Assembly: GCA_937871705.1 (NCBI GenBank)
Contig: CALMOO010000063.1
Span: 1-14,292 of the forward strand
Length of the DNA stretch: 14,292 bases
Source of the DNA: an uncultured Hymenobacter sp.
GTDB lineage: Bacteria > Bacteroidota > Bacteroidia > Cytophagales > Hymenobacteraceae
Direction: 5' to 3'
Below the pieces are notes generated by a model. It was not told the DNA's origin, did not search any database, and worked only from the letters and a program-made list of their open reading frames with translations. Numbering within the stretch: position 1 is the stretch's first letter; every line of letters starts with the position of its first letter. Below are positions 1 through 7,506 of the stretch, one piece after another. Position numbers and translations under genes: made by a program.

Positions 1-2331
1 GGGCGGGGCCACCACCACTTGCAGCACAGCCCCGGCGGCGGGCGGCATACTGGCTTCGCGCACCCGAAACGTGTAGCGGCCCGGGTCAAGGTTGGTGTAC
101 GTCACTTCGCGCCGAGGGCCGGCGGCCTGCCAGCCGGGGTCAAAGCCCTCGAGCCGATACAGCAGTTGGCTGTGGTCGGCGCGGCGCAGGTCAAGGGCGG
201 CAAACTCCAGGGTAAACACGTAGTCTTGCGGCCCCAGGCGCAGCTGGCGGCGCTGCCCCACGGCCGTGTCGGGCAGCACCACGGGCTGGTTGAGGCGGCG
301 CAGGCCCGTGAGCAGCACCCGCGGCGCCGATAGGGGCGGCAGCGCGGCGGGCCGAAAGCGCACCAGCCCCTTCGGCCCGCCAAAATAAAGCTGCCCATCA
401 GGAGCCCGGCAGCCAGCGCCGGCGTTGTACTCTTGCTGCGGCAGCCCATCGCGGGCGTCGAAGGCCGTGAGGCGCTCGGTGGCCAGGTCGAGGCGAGCCA
501 GGCCGCGGTTGGTACTGACCCACAGCGCGCGAGCCGCCGAATCGGACACGATGCTGTAAACCACGTCGTTGGGCAAGCCCTGGGCTTCGCCAAACGTGGT
601 GAAGCGGCCCGTGCGCGCATCATCGAGGCGGCAGAGGCCACCATCCTCGGTGCCCACCCAGAGGCGGCCTACCGCATCCAGGCACAGGGCCCGCACGAAG
701 TTGCCGGGCAGGCTGTGCTCATCCCGAACATTCGCCTTAAAGGCCGTGAAGCGGCCCGTGGCGGGGTCGTCGAGCCGGCAGAGGCCGCCCCCGCCCGTGC
801 CCACCCACAGCCGGCCTGCCCGGTCGCGCAGCACGCAGCGCACGAAGTTGTTGGGTAAGCTCTGGGGCTGGCTGGCTTGCCGCCGATAGGTGGTGAAGCG
901 GCCCGTGCGCGGGTCGGCCAGCCGGCACAGGCCGCCTTCGGTGCCCACCCAAAGGGCGCCATCTTGCGGGTCGCGGTAGAGGCAGCGCACAAAATCATCG
1001 GCTAGCGAGCCCGGCCGCGCCGGCGCGTGCCGAAAGTGCCGAAAGCCCGTGGCCCCCGCCGGCCGGTAGTCGAGGCCCTGGCGCTGGGTGCCCACCCAGA
1101 GGCCCCCAGCGGCATCGGCCAGCACGCACCGCACAAAGTCGGCGGCCAGGCTGGCCGAGTCGTGAGCTACGTGCTGCAAGTGCTGGGTTACTTTGCCGGC
1201 CGCATCGAGGCGCAGCACGCCGTGCTGCTCCGTACCTATCCACAGGGCGCTAGGGGTGGCCGCTACCCCCCACACCGGCCCCGAACCAGCGCCAGTCGGC
1301 ACCAAGGCAAAGGGCGAAGGCCGCGTATCGAGCCAGCGCACGCCGGCCGGCGTGCCCACCCAGAGCTGCCCTTCGCGGTCGGGGGCCAGCGCCAGCACTT
1401 CGCCCAGCAGCACGGGTGGCCGGCCGGAGGGGGGGTAGGCACCAGTGCCGGCCGGCCACTGCTGCAGCCCGGCACTGGTGCCCACCCAGACTCCGCCGCG
1501 CGCATTAACCCAGATGCTGTGCACGGCCGCTGCGCCGGGGTGGGGGCGCACCAGCTCCTGCGCCGGAGCGCCGGGCGGCAGGTAGCGCAGGCTGCCGTCT
1601 TCGGTGCCGGCCCACACGCCGCCGGTGGGGGTAGCGGCCAGCGCACTCAGCGGGGCCGGGCTGGCCGGGGCGTAGCCGCTCACCACTCGCAGCCAGCCCG
1701 CCGCCTGGTCGAGGCGATAAAGCAGCCCTTCGCCGGTGCCAGCCCAGAGCGTGCCCGCGCTATCGCAGGCCAGCGACCGCACCGAATTGTGCCGCGCAGC
1801 GCTGGTAGCGGGGCCCGTAGCTTCGCAGCGAAAGCGCCGCAGGCGCCGGGTGGCGGGGTTGTAGCGCAGCAGGCCGTCTTCGGTGCCCACCCAGACGCAG
1901 CCGGCCGGGTCGGTGAGCAGGGCATTGACGAAGTAAGGCGCGGCGGAATCGGCGGGCACCCGGCTAAAGCGCTCGGTGCGCGGATTGTAGTAGCTCAGCC
2001 CGTAGTCGGTGCCCACCCAGATGCCGCCTTGCGCAGCCGGGGCCAGCGCCCGCACAAAATTGCCGGCCAGGCTGCCGCGCCGCCGCGCATCAGACCGAAA
2101 CGTGCGAAACCCGTGGCCGTCGTAGCAGCTCAGCCCGTCTTGCGTGCCGAGCCACAAAAACCCCTGCTGGTCCTGGGCAATGCTTTGCACGGTATTATCG
2201 GCGAGGCCCTCGGCCGTGGTCAGCAGCTTGCCCGCGGGCAGCTGCGCACCTACTTGCCGGCTGCTCAGGGCCAGCAGCACGGCCGCCATCCAACACCACA
2301 AGCTCTTTCTGGTTACGAACCTCACATTCAT
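1..2331 (-). CDS. Two-component regulator propeller (Reg_prop/Y_Y_Y) sensor protein, C-terminus beyond window
   Basis: One uninterrupted frame of 777 codons runs from ATG at 2331 off the left edge. An in-frame TGA lies upstream with no other ATG between, so the start is well fixed. Residues 1-29 look like a signal peptide (hydrophobic AAVLLAL, then VGA before Gln). From about residue 30 to 660 there are about 14 blades marked by LWVGT-type motifs (FLWLGT, IWVGT, VWVGT, LWAGT, LWIGT and similar), about 48 residues apart. This matches the two seven-bladed propellers typical of the family. From about 670 a Y_Y_Y beta-sandwich follows (LLYRLEGFDPGW, then TNLDPGRYTFRV). In Bacteroidota this sensor is followed by either a histidine kinase (often a hybrid, HTCS type) or another output domain. 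That part is not visible, so the signalling class and the ligand are unknown. The sensor part would be periplasmic. Confidence 0.93.
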   Translation of the reverse strand, partial: MNVRFVTRKSLWCWMAAVLLALSSRQVGAQLPAGKLLTTAEGLADNTVQSIAQDQQGFLWLGTQDGLSCYDGHGFRTFRSDARRRGSLAGNFVRALAPAAQGGIWVGTDYGLSYYNPRTERFSRVPADSAAPYFVNALLTDPAGCVWVGTEDGLLRYNPATRRLRRFRCEATGPATSAARHNSVRSLACDSAGTLWAGTGEGLLYRLDQAAGWLRVVSGYAPASPAPLSALAATPTGGVWAGTEDGSLRYLPPGAPAQELVRPHPGAAAVHSIWVNARGGVWVGTSAGLQQWPAGTGAYPPSGRPPVLLGEVLALAPDREGQLWVGTPAGVRWLDTRPSPFALVPTGAGSGPVWGVAATPSALWIGTEQHGVLRLDAAGKVTQHLQHVAHDSASLAADFVRCVLADAAGGLWVGTQRQGLDYRPAGATGFRHFRHAPARPGSLADDFVRCLYRDPQDGALWVGTEGGLCRLADPRTGRFTTYRRQASQPQSLPNNFVRCVLRDRAGRLWVGTGGGGLCRLDDPATGRFTAFKANVRDEHSLPGNFVRALCLDAVGRLWVGTEDGGLCRLDDARTGRFTTFGEAQGLPNDVVYSIVSDSAARALWVSTNRGLARLDLATERLTAFDARDGLPQQEYNAGAGCRAPDGQLYFGGPKGLVRFRPAALPPLSAPRVLLTGLRRLNQPVVLPDTAVGQRRQLRLGPQDYVFTLEFAALDLRRADHSQLLYRLEGFDPGWQAAGPRREVTYTNLDPGRYTFRVREASMPPAAGAVLQVVVAPP

Positions 2332-2713
2332 GGGCCAAGTACTTGCGCTTAGTTTCGCAAAAACGCCCGTGGATGGCCAGCAGGCTCAAGCAATGGGCTA
2401 GTTAGCCAATAAAATCTATATTCTTATAAATTGAATAGATAAGATAATACTCAGCAAAAGCGAGTAGGGGCGCGCTACGAGTCGGAACTCGGACTTTAGT
2501 AGGTGGTGCGGGCACGTTGATGGGGCCGAGGGGGGGTAGGGCTGCTAGCCTGGAGCCGCTGGGCGCTGGCGCAACGGAGTATGGCGCGGGGGCTGCCTAC
2601 CCCCCTACTAGGGCAGCAGTTGGTGGCGGGGCGACCAGTGGGCGGCGGACAACTTGTTTGGCCAAAGCCAATAGCACTACGTACATTAGTAAAAACATTG
2701 CGCGTTTTTGCTA
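2332..2713. other. Intergenic region between the divergent sensor and small-protein genes
   Basis: This 382-base gap separates the minus-strand sensor start from the plus-strand small protein. It has an AT-rich stretch at about 2402-2455 that probably holds the sensor promoter, though no clean Bacteroidota -33/-7 pair is visible there. It also has a perfect 10-bp inverted repeat, GGGGGGTAGG at 2531-2540 and CCTACCCCCC at 2596-2605, built from the octamer that recurs across the window. A promoter-like pair lies at 2657-2689. The short open frames across 2496-2720 have low-complexity translations and no recognisable domain, and are not called as genes. Confidence 0.6.
2657..2689 (+). promoter_or_regulatory. 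Candidate Bacteroidota-type promoter for the small protein gene
   Basis: TTTG at 2657-2660 is followed after 21 bases by TACATTAG at 2682-2689. This matches the known Bacteroidota primary-sigma consensus (TTTG or TTG, 19-21 bases, TAnnTTTG) at all but one conserved position. Transcription would start near 2695, about 20 bases before the ATG at 2714. The call rests on motif match and spacing only. Confidence 0.45.
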
Positions 2714-3133
2714 ATGGCAACTGGTAAAAAAATTCATTACGTGGCGGAAGGGCAGCCGGAGCTTGCCGACGCTACTATTTATGCTGACGAGCAACCAGCT
2801 ATCGCTGCGTACGACGAGGCGGCCGAAGCCGTTTGCCCCGCTTGCGGCGAGCTACTGGCCTGGCACGAAGCGGCTTGCAGTCAGGCGGCCCCGGGGCCGC
2901 CCGAAGAAGTAGTGCAGGAAGTAGTGCTGGTGGCTACGCCGCCGCACACCTACGCCCACCCGCTGGGGCGCCGCGTCCAGCCCGCGCCGCAGGCTTCGGC
3001 CCACACCATTATCTGGCGCGGGCAGCTAAAGGAGCGCCACCCCGGCACGGGCCTGGTGCAGCGCGTGAATGTGTACCGCCTCGACGACGGCTACTGGGAC
3101 TGCTACCGCGAGGAAGAGCTGCAAGCCGCGTAG
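2714..3133 (+). CDS. Small acidic protein with a CxxC pair, function unknown
   Basis: The gene encodes 139 residues from ATG at 2714 (MATGKKIHYVAEGQ). A TTG six bases earlier is possible, but the ATG is preferred because it sits about 20 bases after a promoter-like site. The N-terminal half is acidic and alanine-rich. It contains VCPACGELLAWHEAAC, a CxxC followed by a third cysteine, which could be half of a zinc knuckle. The C-terminal half (TIIWRGQLKERHPGTGLVQRVNVYRLDDGYWDCYREEEL) is rich in aromatic and charged residues and looks like a small folded domain. No signal peptide or membrane segment is present, so it should be cytoplasmic. I do not recognise the family. It converges on the GAF gene with 66 bases between the stops. 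Composition and codon use match the neighbours, which supports a real gene. Confidence 0.75.
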   Translation: MATGKKIHYVAEGQPELADATIYADEQPAIAAYDEAAEAVCPACGELLAWHEAACSQAAPGPPEEVVQEVVLVATPPHTYAHPLGRRVQPAPQASAHTIIWRGQLKERHPGTGLVQRVNVYRLDDGYWDCYREEELQAA

Positions 3134-3199
3134 TTAGCGGCCCTACCCCCTTGTTTGGGCCAAACTGGCGAGCAGCTATTCGGTAGCCAGGAGCGCTCT

Positions 3200-3730
3200 T
3201 CAAACCTTGCCCAGGCTGCGCATGTAGTCCTGCACTACGGGCAGCAGGAGCGGCACGGCGCCGTCGAGGTAGGCGCGCTCGGCGGCGGTCCAGTGGTGAG
3301 GGTGGCCGAATACGCAGGGCTGCAAAATGCCCCAGAGCTGCTCGTGCTCGATGATATGGGCGTGCACCAGGGCGCGGTGGCCGAAGGTGAGGCGCTCAAA
3401 CTCCTGGTTGAGCACGTCGGGCCCAGCCTCGCTCACATCTTCCACATACACCGAGGGGCGGGCGGCCAGCGCGGCCCGAAACAGCGGGTCTTGCTGGGGC
3501 AAGTCGCCGGTGTCGTCCTGCCAGTCGTGGCGCGGGTCGGGCACGGCCTCGTCGAGCCGCCACACGAAGGCAATGCGCCCGCGGCCCTGGGCCGGGTCGC
3601 GCACGTAGAGAAAGCAGCGGTCGGCGCGCACCTGCGGGCCCACTAGGTCGAGGGCAGCCTGCAGGCGCTCGGCGGGCGGAGTGGGGGCGGCCAGGGCAGC
3701 GGCAAGTTCGGCAAGCGGAGTGGCAGTCAT
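3200..3730 (-). CDS. GAF domain-containing protein
   Basis: The product is about 176 residues from ATG at 3730 (MTATPLAELAAALAAP). The open frame extends 30 codons further upstream to 3820, but that part has low gene-like character and the A/T-rich stretch just before 3730 fits a Bacteroidota start. After an N-terminal helix (TPPAERLQAALDLVGPQV) the rest resembles a single GAF fold: RADRCFLYVRDP, AFVWRLDE, DPLFRAALAARPSVYVEDVS, ALVHAHIIEHEQLWGILQP, then a final helix (TAAERAYLDGAVPLLLPVVQDYM). GAF domains bind small ligands or chromophores and usually sit in signalling proteins. Here no kinase, cyclase or DNA-binding domain is attached, so it would be a stand-alone sensor or adaptor. There is no Cys placed clearly for bilin attachment. 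It is cytoplasmic, and neither its ligand nor its partner can be read from the sequence. Confidence 0.82.
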   Translation of the reverse strand: MTATPLAELAAALAAPTPPAERLQAALDLVGPQVRADRCFLYVRDPAQGRGRIAFVWRLDEAVPDPRHDWQDDTGDLPQQDPLFRAALAARPSVYVEDVSEAGPDVLNQEFERLTFGHRALVHAHIIEHEQLWGILQPCVFGHPHHWTAAERAYLDGAVPLLLPVVQDYMRSLGKV

Positions 3731-3832
3731 ACTAAATGTAAGTAAATGATAGACAAGCGGCGGCTTTAGGCGGCCGGCGGCACGCGCTACCAGCAGCAGA
3801 GCGGCCGATAGCGCGCACAAAAGGTGGTTAGT

Positions 3833-3888
3833 GCCTATTTATGCAGAAAAATAGGCGGGCCGCTAAGCTAGCTAAGAAGCAGCGGCCC
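3833..3888. other. Two abutting perfect hairpins in the leader of the alpha/beta hydrolase gene
   Basis: GCCTATTT (3833-3840) pairs with AAATAGGC (3849-3856), an 8-bp stem with an 8-base loop. Immediately after it, GGGCCGCT (3857-3864) pairs with AGCGGCCC (3881-3888), an 8-bp GC-rich stem with a 16-base loop. Both lie in the 202-base space between the divergent GAF gene and the hydrolase starting at 3933. They could form a structured 5' leader, an attenuator or operator sites. No known riboswitch class is recognised. Confidence 0.4.
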
Positions 3889-3932
3889 ACGTTGTTTTCG
3901 CGCCGCTTGCTACTTTCTTCCATCCTCGCACC

Positions 3933-4784
3933 ATGATGCTTCTCTTGTTTGCTGGCTTGCGCAGAAAATGCTGGCTTCTCTTGCTGGGCTTGCTGCTGGG
4001 CGGGCATGTGGCGGCCGGGCAACCGGTGCCGTACGGCCACAACCCCAGCGCCGGCCACTACCAGGCAGTGCGGGGCATTCGACTCTACTACGAGGTGTAC
4101 GGGTCGGGGCCGCCTTTACTGCTGCTACACGGCAACGGCGGCAGCATTCAGGATTTTAAGTCGACTATCCCCTACTTCGCCCAGCACTACCGGGTGATTG
4201 CGGTGGACAGCCGTGCCCACGGCAAGTCGGTTGACCCAGGCGATTCGCTGAGCTTCGAGATGATGGCCGATGATTTTGCGGCCTTGCTCACGAGCCTGCG
4301 CCTCGACTCGGCTTACGTGCTGGGGTGGAGCGACGGCGGCATCGACGCCCTGGTGCTGGCCCTGCGCCACCCGCGCCTGGTGAAGCGGCTGGCCGCCACG
4401 GGGGCCAACTTGTCGCCCGACTCGCTGGCCCTAACGCCAGCCCTGTGGCTACAGCAGCAACGCGGCTACCAAGCAAACAAAGCGCAACTCTTTACCGACC
4501 CTACCAAGAAAAACGATTGGAAGGTGTTTAAACTGGACGTGTTTCAGCCGAACATTCCGCTGCCAACGCTGCAACGCGTGGCGGCCCCGGCCTTTATCAT
4601 TGCTGGCGACCACGACGTGATTACGCTAGCGCACACGGTGGCCATTTACCGCCACCTACCCCGCGCCTGGCTCTGGATAGTACCCAGCAGCGGGCACGCC
4701 ACGTTGCAGGAGCATGCTGCAGAATTCAACCACAAGGTCGACGAGTTTTTTCGGGCGAAGGCTATTGCCCGAGGGGCGCACTGA
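3933..4784 (+). CDS. Exported alpha/beta fold hydrolase
   Basis: The product is 283 residues. The start is ATG ATG at 3933/3936, so the exact first codon is uncertain by one residue. Residues 1-29 form a signal peptide or N-terminal anchor with a hydrophobic core LLLLGLLLGG and AAG before Gln. The alpha/beta hydrolase core is complete: HGNGG oxyanion region at 66-70, nucleophile elbow GWSDGG with Ser133, acid residue in GDHD (Asp228), and catalytic His255 in SSGHATL. The cap region lies at about 160-210. The family covers esterases, lactonases and other hydrolases, and the substrate cannot be predicted. The protein probably acts in the periplasm. It lies upstream of an exported amidohydrolase on the same strand, but a hairpin lies between the two, so co-transcription is uncertain. 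Confidence 0.9.
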   Translation: MMLLLFAGLRRKCWLLLLGLLLGGHVAAGQPVPYGHNPSAGHYQAVRGIRLYYEVYGSGPPLLLLHGNGGSIQDFKSTIPYFAQHYRVIAVDSRAHGKSVDPGDSLSFEMMADDFAALLTSLRLDSAYVLGWSDGGIDALVLALRHPRLVKRLAATGANLSPDSLALTPALWLQQQRGYQANKAQLFTDPTKKNDWKVFKLDVFQPNIPLPTLQRVAAPAFIIAGDHDVITLAHTVAIYRHLPRAWLWIVPSSGHATLQEHAAEFNHKVDEFFRAKAIARGAH

Positions 4785-4793
4785 GCTACTTAC

Positions 4794-4826
4794 CAAGCAC
4801 TTTTAACTGGCTGGCGTTAGTGCTTG
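4794..4826 (+). terminator. Candidate terminator hairpin after the alpha/beta hydrolase
   Basis: CAAGCAC (4794-4800) pairs with GTGCTTG (4820-4826). Inside it AAC pairs with GTT, with three or four unpaired T on the left side and the loop TGGCTGGC. It starts ten bases after the stop codon at 4784. No T-tract follows, so it is a weak intrinsic-terminator candidate, but its position right after the gene supports the role. Confidence 0.4.
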
Positions 4827-4893
4827 CTGCGGCGCGCGGGGGTAGGCAATACCAGCGCACCCGGAAGCCAACCAGCAACTTTACTTCTACTTA

Positions 4894-6285
4894 ATGCGCC
4901 TGTTTCAGCTCCTGTTCTTAGCCGTTTTTGGCGGCGCCTTGTCGGCCGCCGCGCAAACCCTAACCATTGTGCACGCCAACGTGGTTGATGTGGCCACTGG
5001 CCAAATTCGACTTAACCAAACGGTGGTTGTGGCTGGCAAGCGCATTGCGCGGGTGGGCCCTACTGCCGGCCCTACCCCCCGCCAGGGCCGCGTAGTGGAT
5101 GCCACTGGCCAGTACCTCATTCCGGGGCTGTGGGACATGCGCACGCACGTGTATTTTGACGGCACGGCCGCGGCGGGCACCCGGCTCATTTTGCCGCTGC
5201 TGGTGGCCAATGGCATCACGGGCATCCGCGATATGGGCAGCGAGCTGGATTCTATTTTGCAGGCCCGCGCGGCGGTGGCGGCGCACCGGCTGCTGGGCCC
5301 GCGGATGGTGGTGAGCGGGCCCATGCTCGACGGCCCCAAATCGCCCTACAAAGCGTCCATTGCCATTGCCACTCCCGAGGATGGGCGCCGGGCCGTGGCG
5401 ATGCTCAAGGCGCGGGGCGTTGATTTTATCAAGGTTCAGTCGCTGGTGCCCCGTGAGGCCTATTTCGCCATTGCGGCGGCGGCCAAGGCGGCGGGCCTGC
5501 TCTTTGAGGGGCACGTGCCCGATGCCGTGCGCGCCTCCGAGGCCGTGGGGGCCGGCCAGCGCAGCTTCGAGCATTTGATTGGCATTTTTGAAGCCAGCTC
5601 GACCGCCGAGGACCAGTACGTGGCGGGCAGCCCCAAGTCGCCGGTCACCCTGCTGGCCACCTACGATGCGGCCCGCGAAGCCAGCATTGTGCAGCTGCTG
5701 GCGCAGCACCACGAGGTGTGGCAGTGCCCTACCCTCTTCTGGGAGCGCGGCCAGTGGCTGGTCGACAGCATAGCGTGGCGCCAGGACCCCGACCTGGCCT
5801 ACGCGGGCCGCAGCTGGGTGGCGCAGCGTTGGCCCAAGGCCCAGCTCGGCATTGCGCGCACCCTCGACACCGACCCGCTGGCCGTGCGCGCCCGCTTCGT
5901 GACGCACGAGCTCGACATCGTGCGCAAGCTGCACGCGGCGCAGGTAGGCTTTTTGGCCGGCACCGACATGCCGGCCGGCGTAGACCTGGTGCCTGGCGTG
6001 AGCCTGCACCTGGAGCTGCAGCGCTTCGTGGCGGCCGGCTTCACGCCGCTCGAAGCTTTGCAAACGGCCACCCTCAACCCGGCCCGCTACTACAACCGGC
6101 TTCAGGACCTGGGCTCGGTGCAGGCCGGACGGCTGGCCGATTTGGTGCTGCTCGGCGCTAATCCGCTGGATGATATTTCTAATACCCGCCGCATCGTGGG
6201 CGTAGTGGCCGATGGGCAGTACCTGTCGCGCCCGGCGCTGGAGGCGCTGCGGCAGCGCTTGCAGCGGGTGGCGGCGAGCAAGTAG
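4894..6285 (+). CDS. Exported amidohydrolase (imidazolonepropionase-like) with altered first metal-ligand motif
   Basis: The product is 463 residues with a signal peptide at 1-20 (LFLAVFGGALSAAA before Gln). The fold follows the amidohydrolase superfamily: an N-terminal beta-sandwich (TIVHANVVDVATGQ), then LIPGLWDM, a TIM-barrel core, and the closing ADLVLLGANPLDDI. Expected metal-centre residues are visible: Lys180 in FIKVQ (the possible carboxylated lysine), His207 in EGHVPD, His227 in FEHL and Asp358 in AGTDMP. The first motif, normally H-x-H, reads MRTHV. Arg83 replaces the first His (codon CGC at 5140-5142, one base from CAC) and His85 is retained. Either the enzyme binds fewer metals or activity is impaired. 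Relatives hydrolyse cyclic amides or dipeptide-like substrates, and no substrate can be named here. The frame is otherwise intact. Confidence 0.9.
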   Translation: MRLFQLLFLAVFGGALSAAAQTLTIVHANVVDVATGQIRLNQTVVVAGKRIARVGPTAGPTPRQGRVVDATGQYLIPGLWDMRTHVYFDGTAAAGTRLILPLLVANGITGIRDMGSELDSILQARAAVAAHRLLGPRMVVSGPMLDGPKSPYKASIAIATPEDGRRAVAMLKARGVDFIKVQSLVPREAYFAIAAAAKAAGLLFEGHVPDAVRASEAVGAGQRSFEHLIGIFEASSTAEDQYVAGSPKSPVTLLATYDAAREASIVQLLAQHHEVWQCPTLFWERGQWLVDSIAWRQDPDLAYAGRSWVAQRWPKAQLGIARTLDTDPLAVRARFVTHELDIVRKLHAAQVGFLAGTDMPAGVDLVPGVSLHLELQRFVAAGFTPLEALQTATLNPARYYNRLQDLGSVQAGRLADLVLLGANPLDDISNTRRIVGVVADGQYLSRPALEALRQRLQRVAASK

Positions 6286-6290
6286 CGGGC

Positions 6291-6327
6291 TCCCTACCCC
6301 CTCTTCTTCGGGGAAGGGGGGTAGGGA
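6291..6327 (+). terminator. GC-rich terminator-like hairpin after the amidohydrolase gene
   Basis: The left arm (6291-6306, starting TCCCTACCCC) pairs with the right arm (6313-6327, ending GGGGGGTAGGGA). This gives a stem of about 15 bp with one bulged C and one G-T pair, and a loop of about six bases at 6307-6312. It begins six bases after the stop codon. The arms are two copies of the recurring octamer in opposite orientation. No T-tract follows immediately. Confidence 0.5.
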
Positions 6328-6427
6328 CGCCGCGGCAATTTGCTTTTTATACACGTCATTTGAAAACCGGCCGCTGCGCAGAGCAAACCAACTTTTATCG
6401 TACCCCAAACCACCCGTTTATTACCTG

Positions 6428-7496
6428 ATGCCTCGACTTATACTCCTACTTTTTTGCTGGCTGATGCTGCCGGCTGCCGGCCGGGCGCAGGCCGCGTACC
6501 CGACGCCGGTAGAAGGCGATTTTAAGCTACCCAAGTTTCGGTTTGCCAGCGGCGAAACGTTGCCGGTGCTGAGCCTGCACTACGCCACGGTGGGGCAGCC
6601 GCGCCGCGACAAAACGGGCAAAATTGTGAACGCCGTGCTCATCATGCACGGCACCACGGGCGCGGGCTCGAACTTTCTGACCGAGCTGTTTGCCGGGGCA
6701 ACCGCTGGACGCGGCCAAGTACTACCTCATTCTGCCCGATGCCATCGGCCACGGCCAGTCGAGCAAGCCCAGCAACGGGCTGCACATGCGCTTCCCAAAG
6801 TACACCTACGACGACATGGTGGTGGCCAATTACCGCCTCCTGACCGAAAAGCTGGGGGTAGGGCACCTGCGCCTAGTCATGGGCACCTCCATGGGCGGCA
6901 TGGAAACCTGGGTGTGGGGCTACAAATACCCCGATTTTATGGATGCCCTGCTGCCGCTGGCCAGCCTGCCGGTCGAGATAGGTGGGCGCAACCGCATGTT
7001 GCGCAAAATGGCTATCGATATGATAGAAATGGACCCCGCCTGGCAGGGTGGCGAGTACACCGCCGAGCCCAAGGTAGGCCTCACGGGCGCCGAGTCGTCG
7101 CTGCTATTTATGACCAGCAGCCCCAAGCAAATGCAGAAGCTGGCCCCCACCCGCGCGCTGGCCGAAGCCGCGCTGGCCAAAACCGAAGCCCGTGCTCTTA
7201 GTACGCTCGATGCCAACGACTTCATCTACCAGTTCGATGCCTCGCGCGACTACAACCCGGCCCCGCACCTGGCGGCCATCAAGGCGCCGCTGTTCGCCAT
7301 CAACTCGGCCGACGACCAGGTGAACCCGCCCGAGCTGGGCATCCTGGAAGTTGAAATCAAGCGCGTGCCCAAGGGCCGCTACATCCTGCTGCCCATCACG
7401 GACCTCACCACGGGCCACGGCACGCATTCTAACCCCGCCATTTGGGGAAGCTACTTGGAGGAATTGCTCAAGCTGACGGAGAAGCTTAAAAGCTAA
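6428..7496 (+). pseudogene. Frameshifted exported alpha/beta hydrolase of the MetX-like (homoserine acetyltransferase-related) group
   Basis: ATG at 6428 opens a signal peptide (LILLLFCWLMLPAAGRAQA) and a conserved N-terminal region (LHYATVGQP, LIMHGTTGAGSNFL, TELF), reading in one frame to about 6692. The rest of the protein continues in the next frame: PGQPLDAAKYYLILPDAIGHG, GTSMGG with nucleophile Ser codon 6888-6890, the NSADDQVNP acid region at about 7311, and the GHGTH histidines at about 7416-7427, to TAA at 7494-7496. Members of this group usually read LFGPGQPLDA here. The DNA TTTGCCGGGGCAA fits a loss of two bases from TTTGGCCCGGGGCAA. The translation after the shift is well conserved, so the lesion is either very recent or a sequencing error in a C/G run. 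The intact product would be about 356 residues and exported. Family members are annotated as hydrolases, not proven acyltransferases. Confidence 0.85.
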
Positions 7497-7506
7497 CCGA
7501 GAGCCC

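Noticed and set aside
1027..2352. A 441-codon plus-strand open frame
   Set aside because: It is antisense to the propeller sensor. Its translation is a low-complexity Ala/Gly/Arg/His string with no domain, while the minus strand encodes a clean 14-blade protein.
2496..2720. Short open frames on both strands in the gap before the small protein gene
   Set aside because: The translations are low complexity, there is no start-site support, and the region is better explained as promoter and inverted-repeat DNA.
3731..3820. N-terminal extension of the GAF gene to an upstream ATG at 3820
   Set aside because: The extra 30 residues do not match the domain, and the A/T-rich bases before 3730 fit a Bacteroidota start region better.
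6339..6397. Promoter pair ahead of the frameshifted hydrolase (TTTG at 6339 or 6359 with nearby T-rich boxes)
   Set aside because: Spacings of about 12 or 27 bases and two mismatches in the -7 box fall outside the known consensus.
4960..6408. A 482-codon minus-strand open frame
   Set aside because: It lies opposite the amidohydrolase gene, has no recognisable domain and is explained by high G+C removing stop codons.
6690..7496. Independent intact hydrolase starting at TTG 6690
   Set aside because: It would lack the signal peptide and the oxyanion-region HGTTG, both of which are encoded directly upstream in the adjacent frame.
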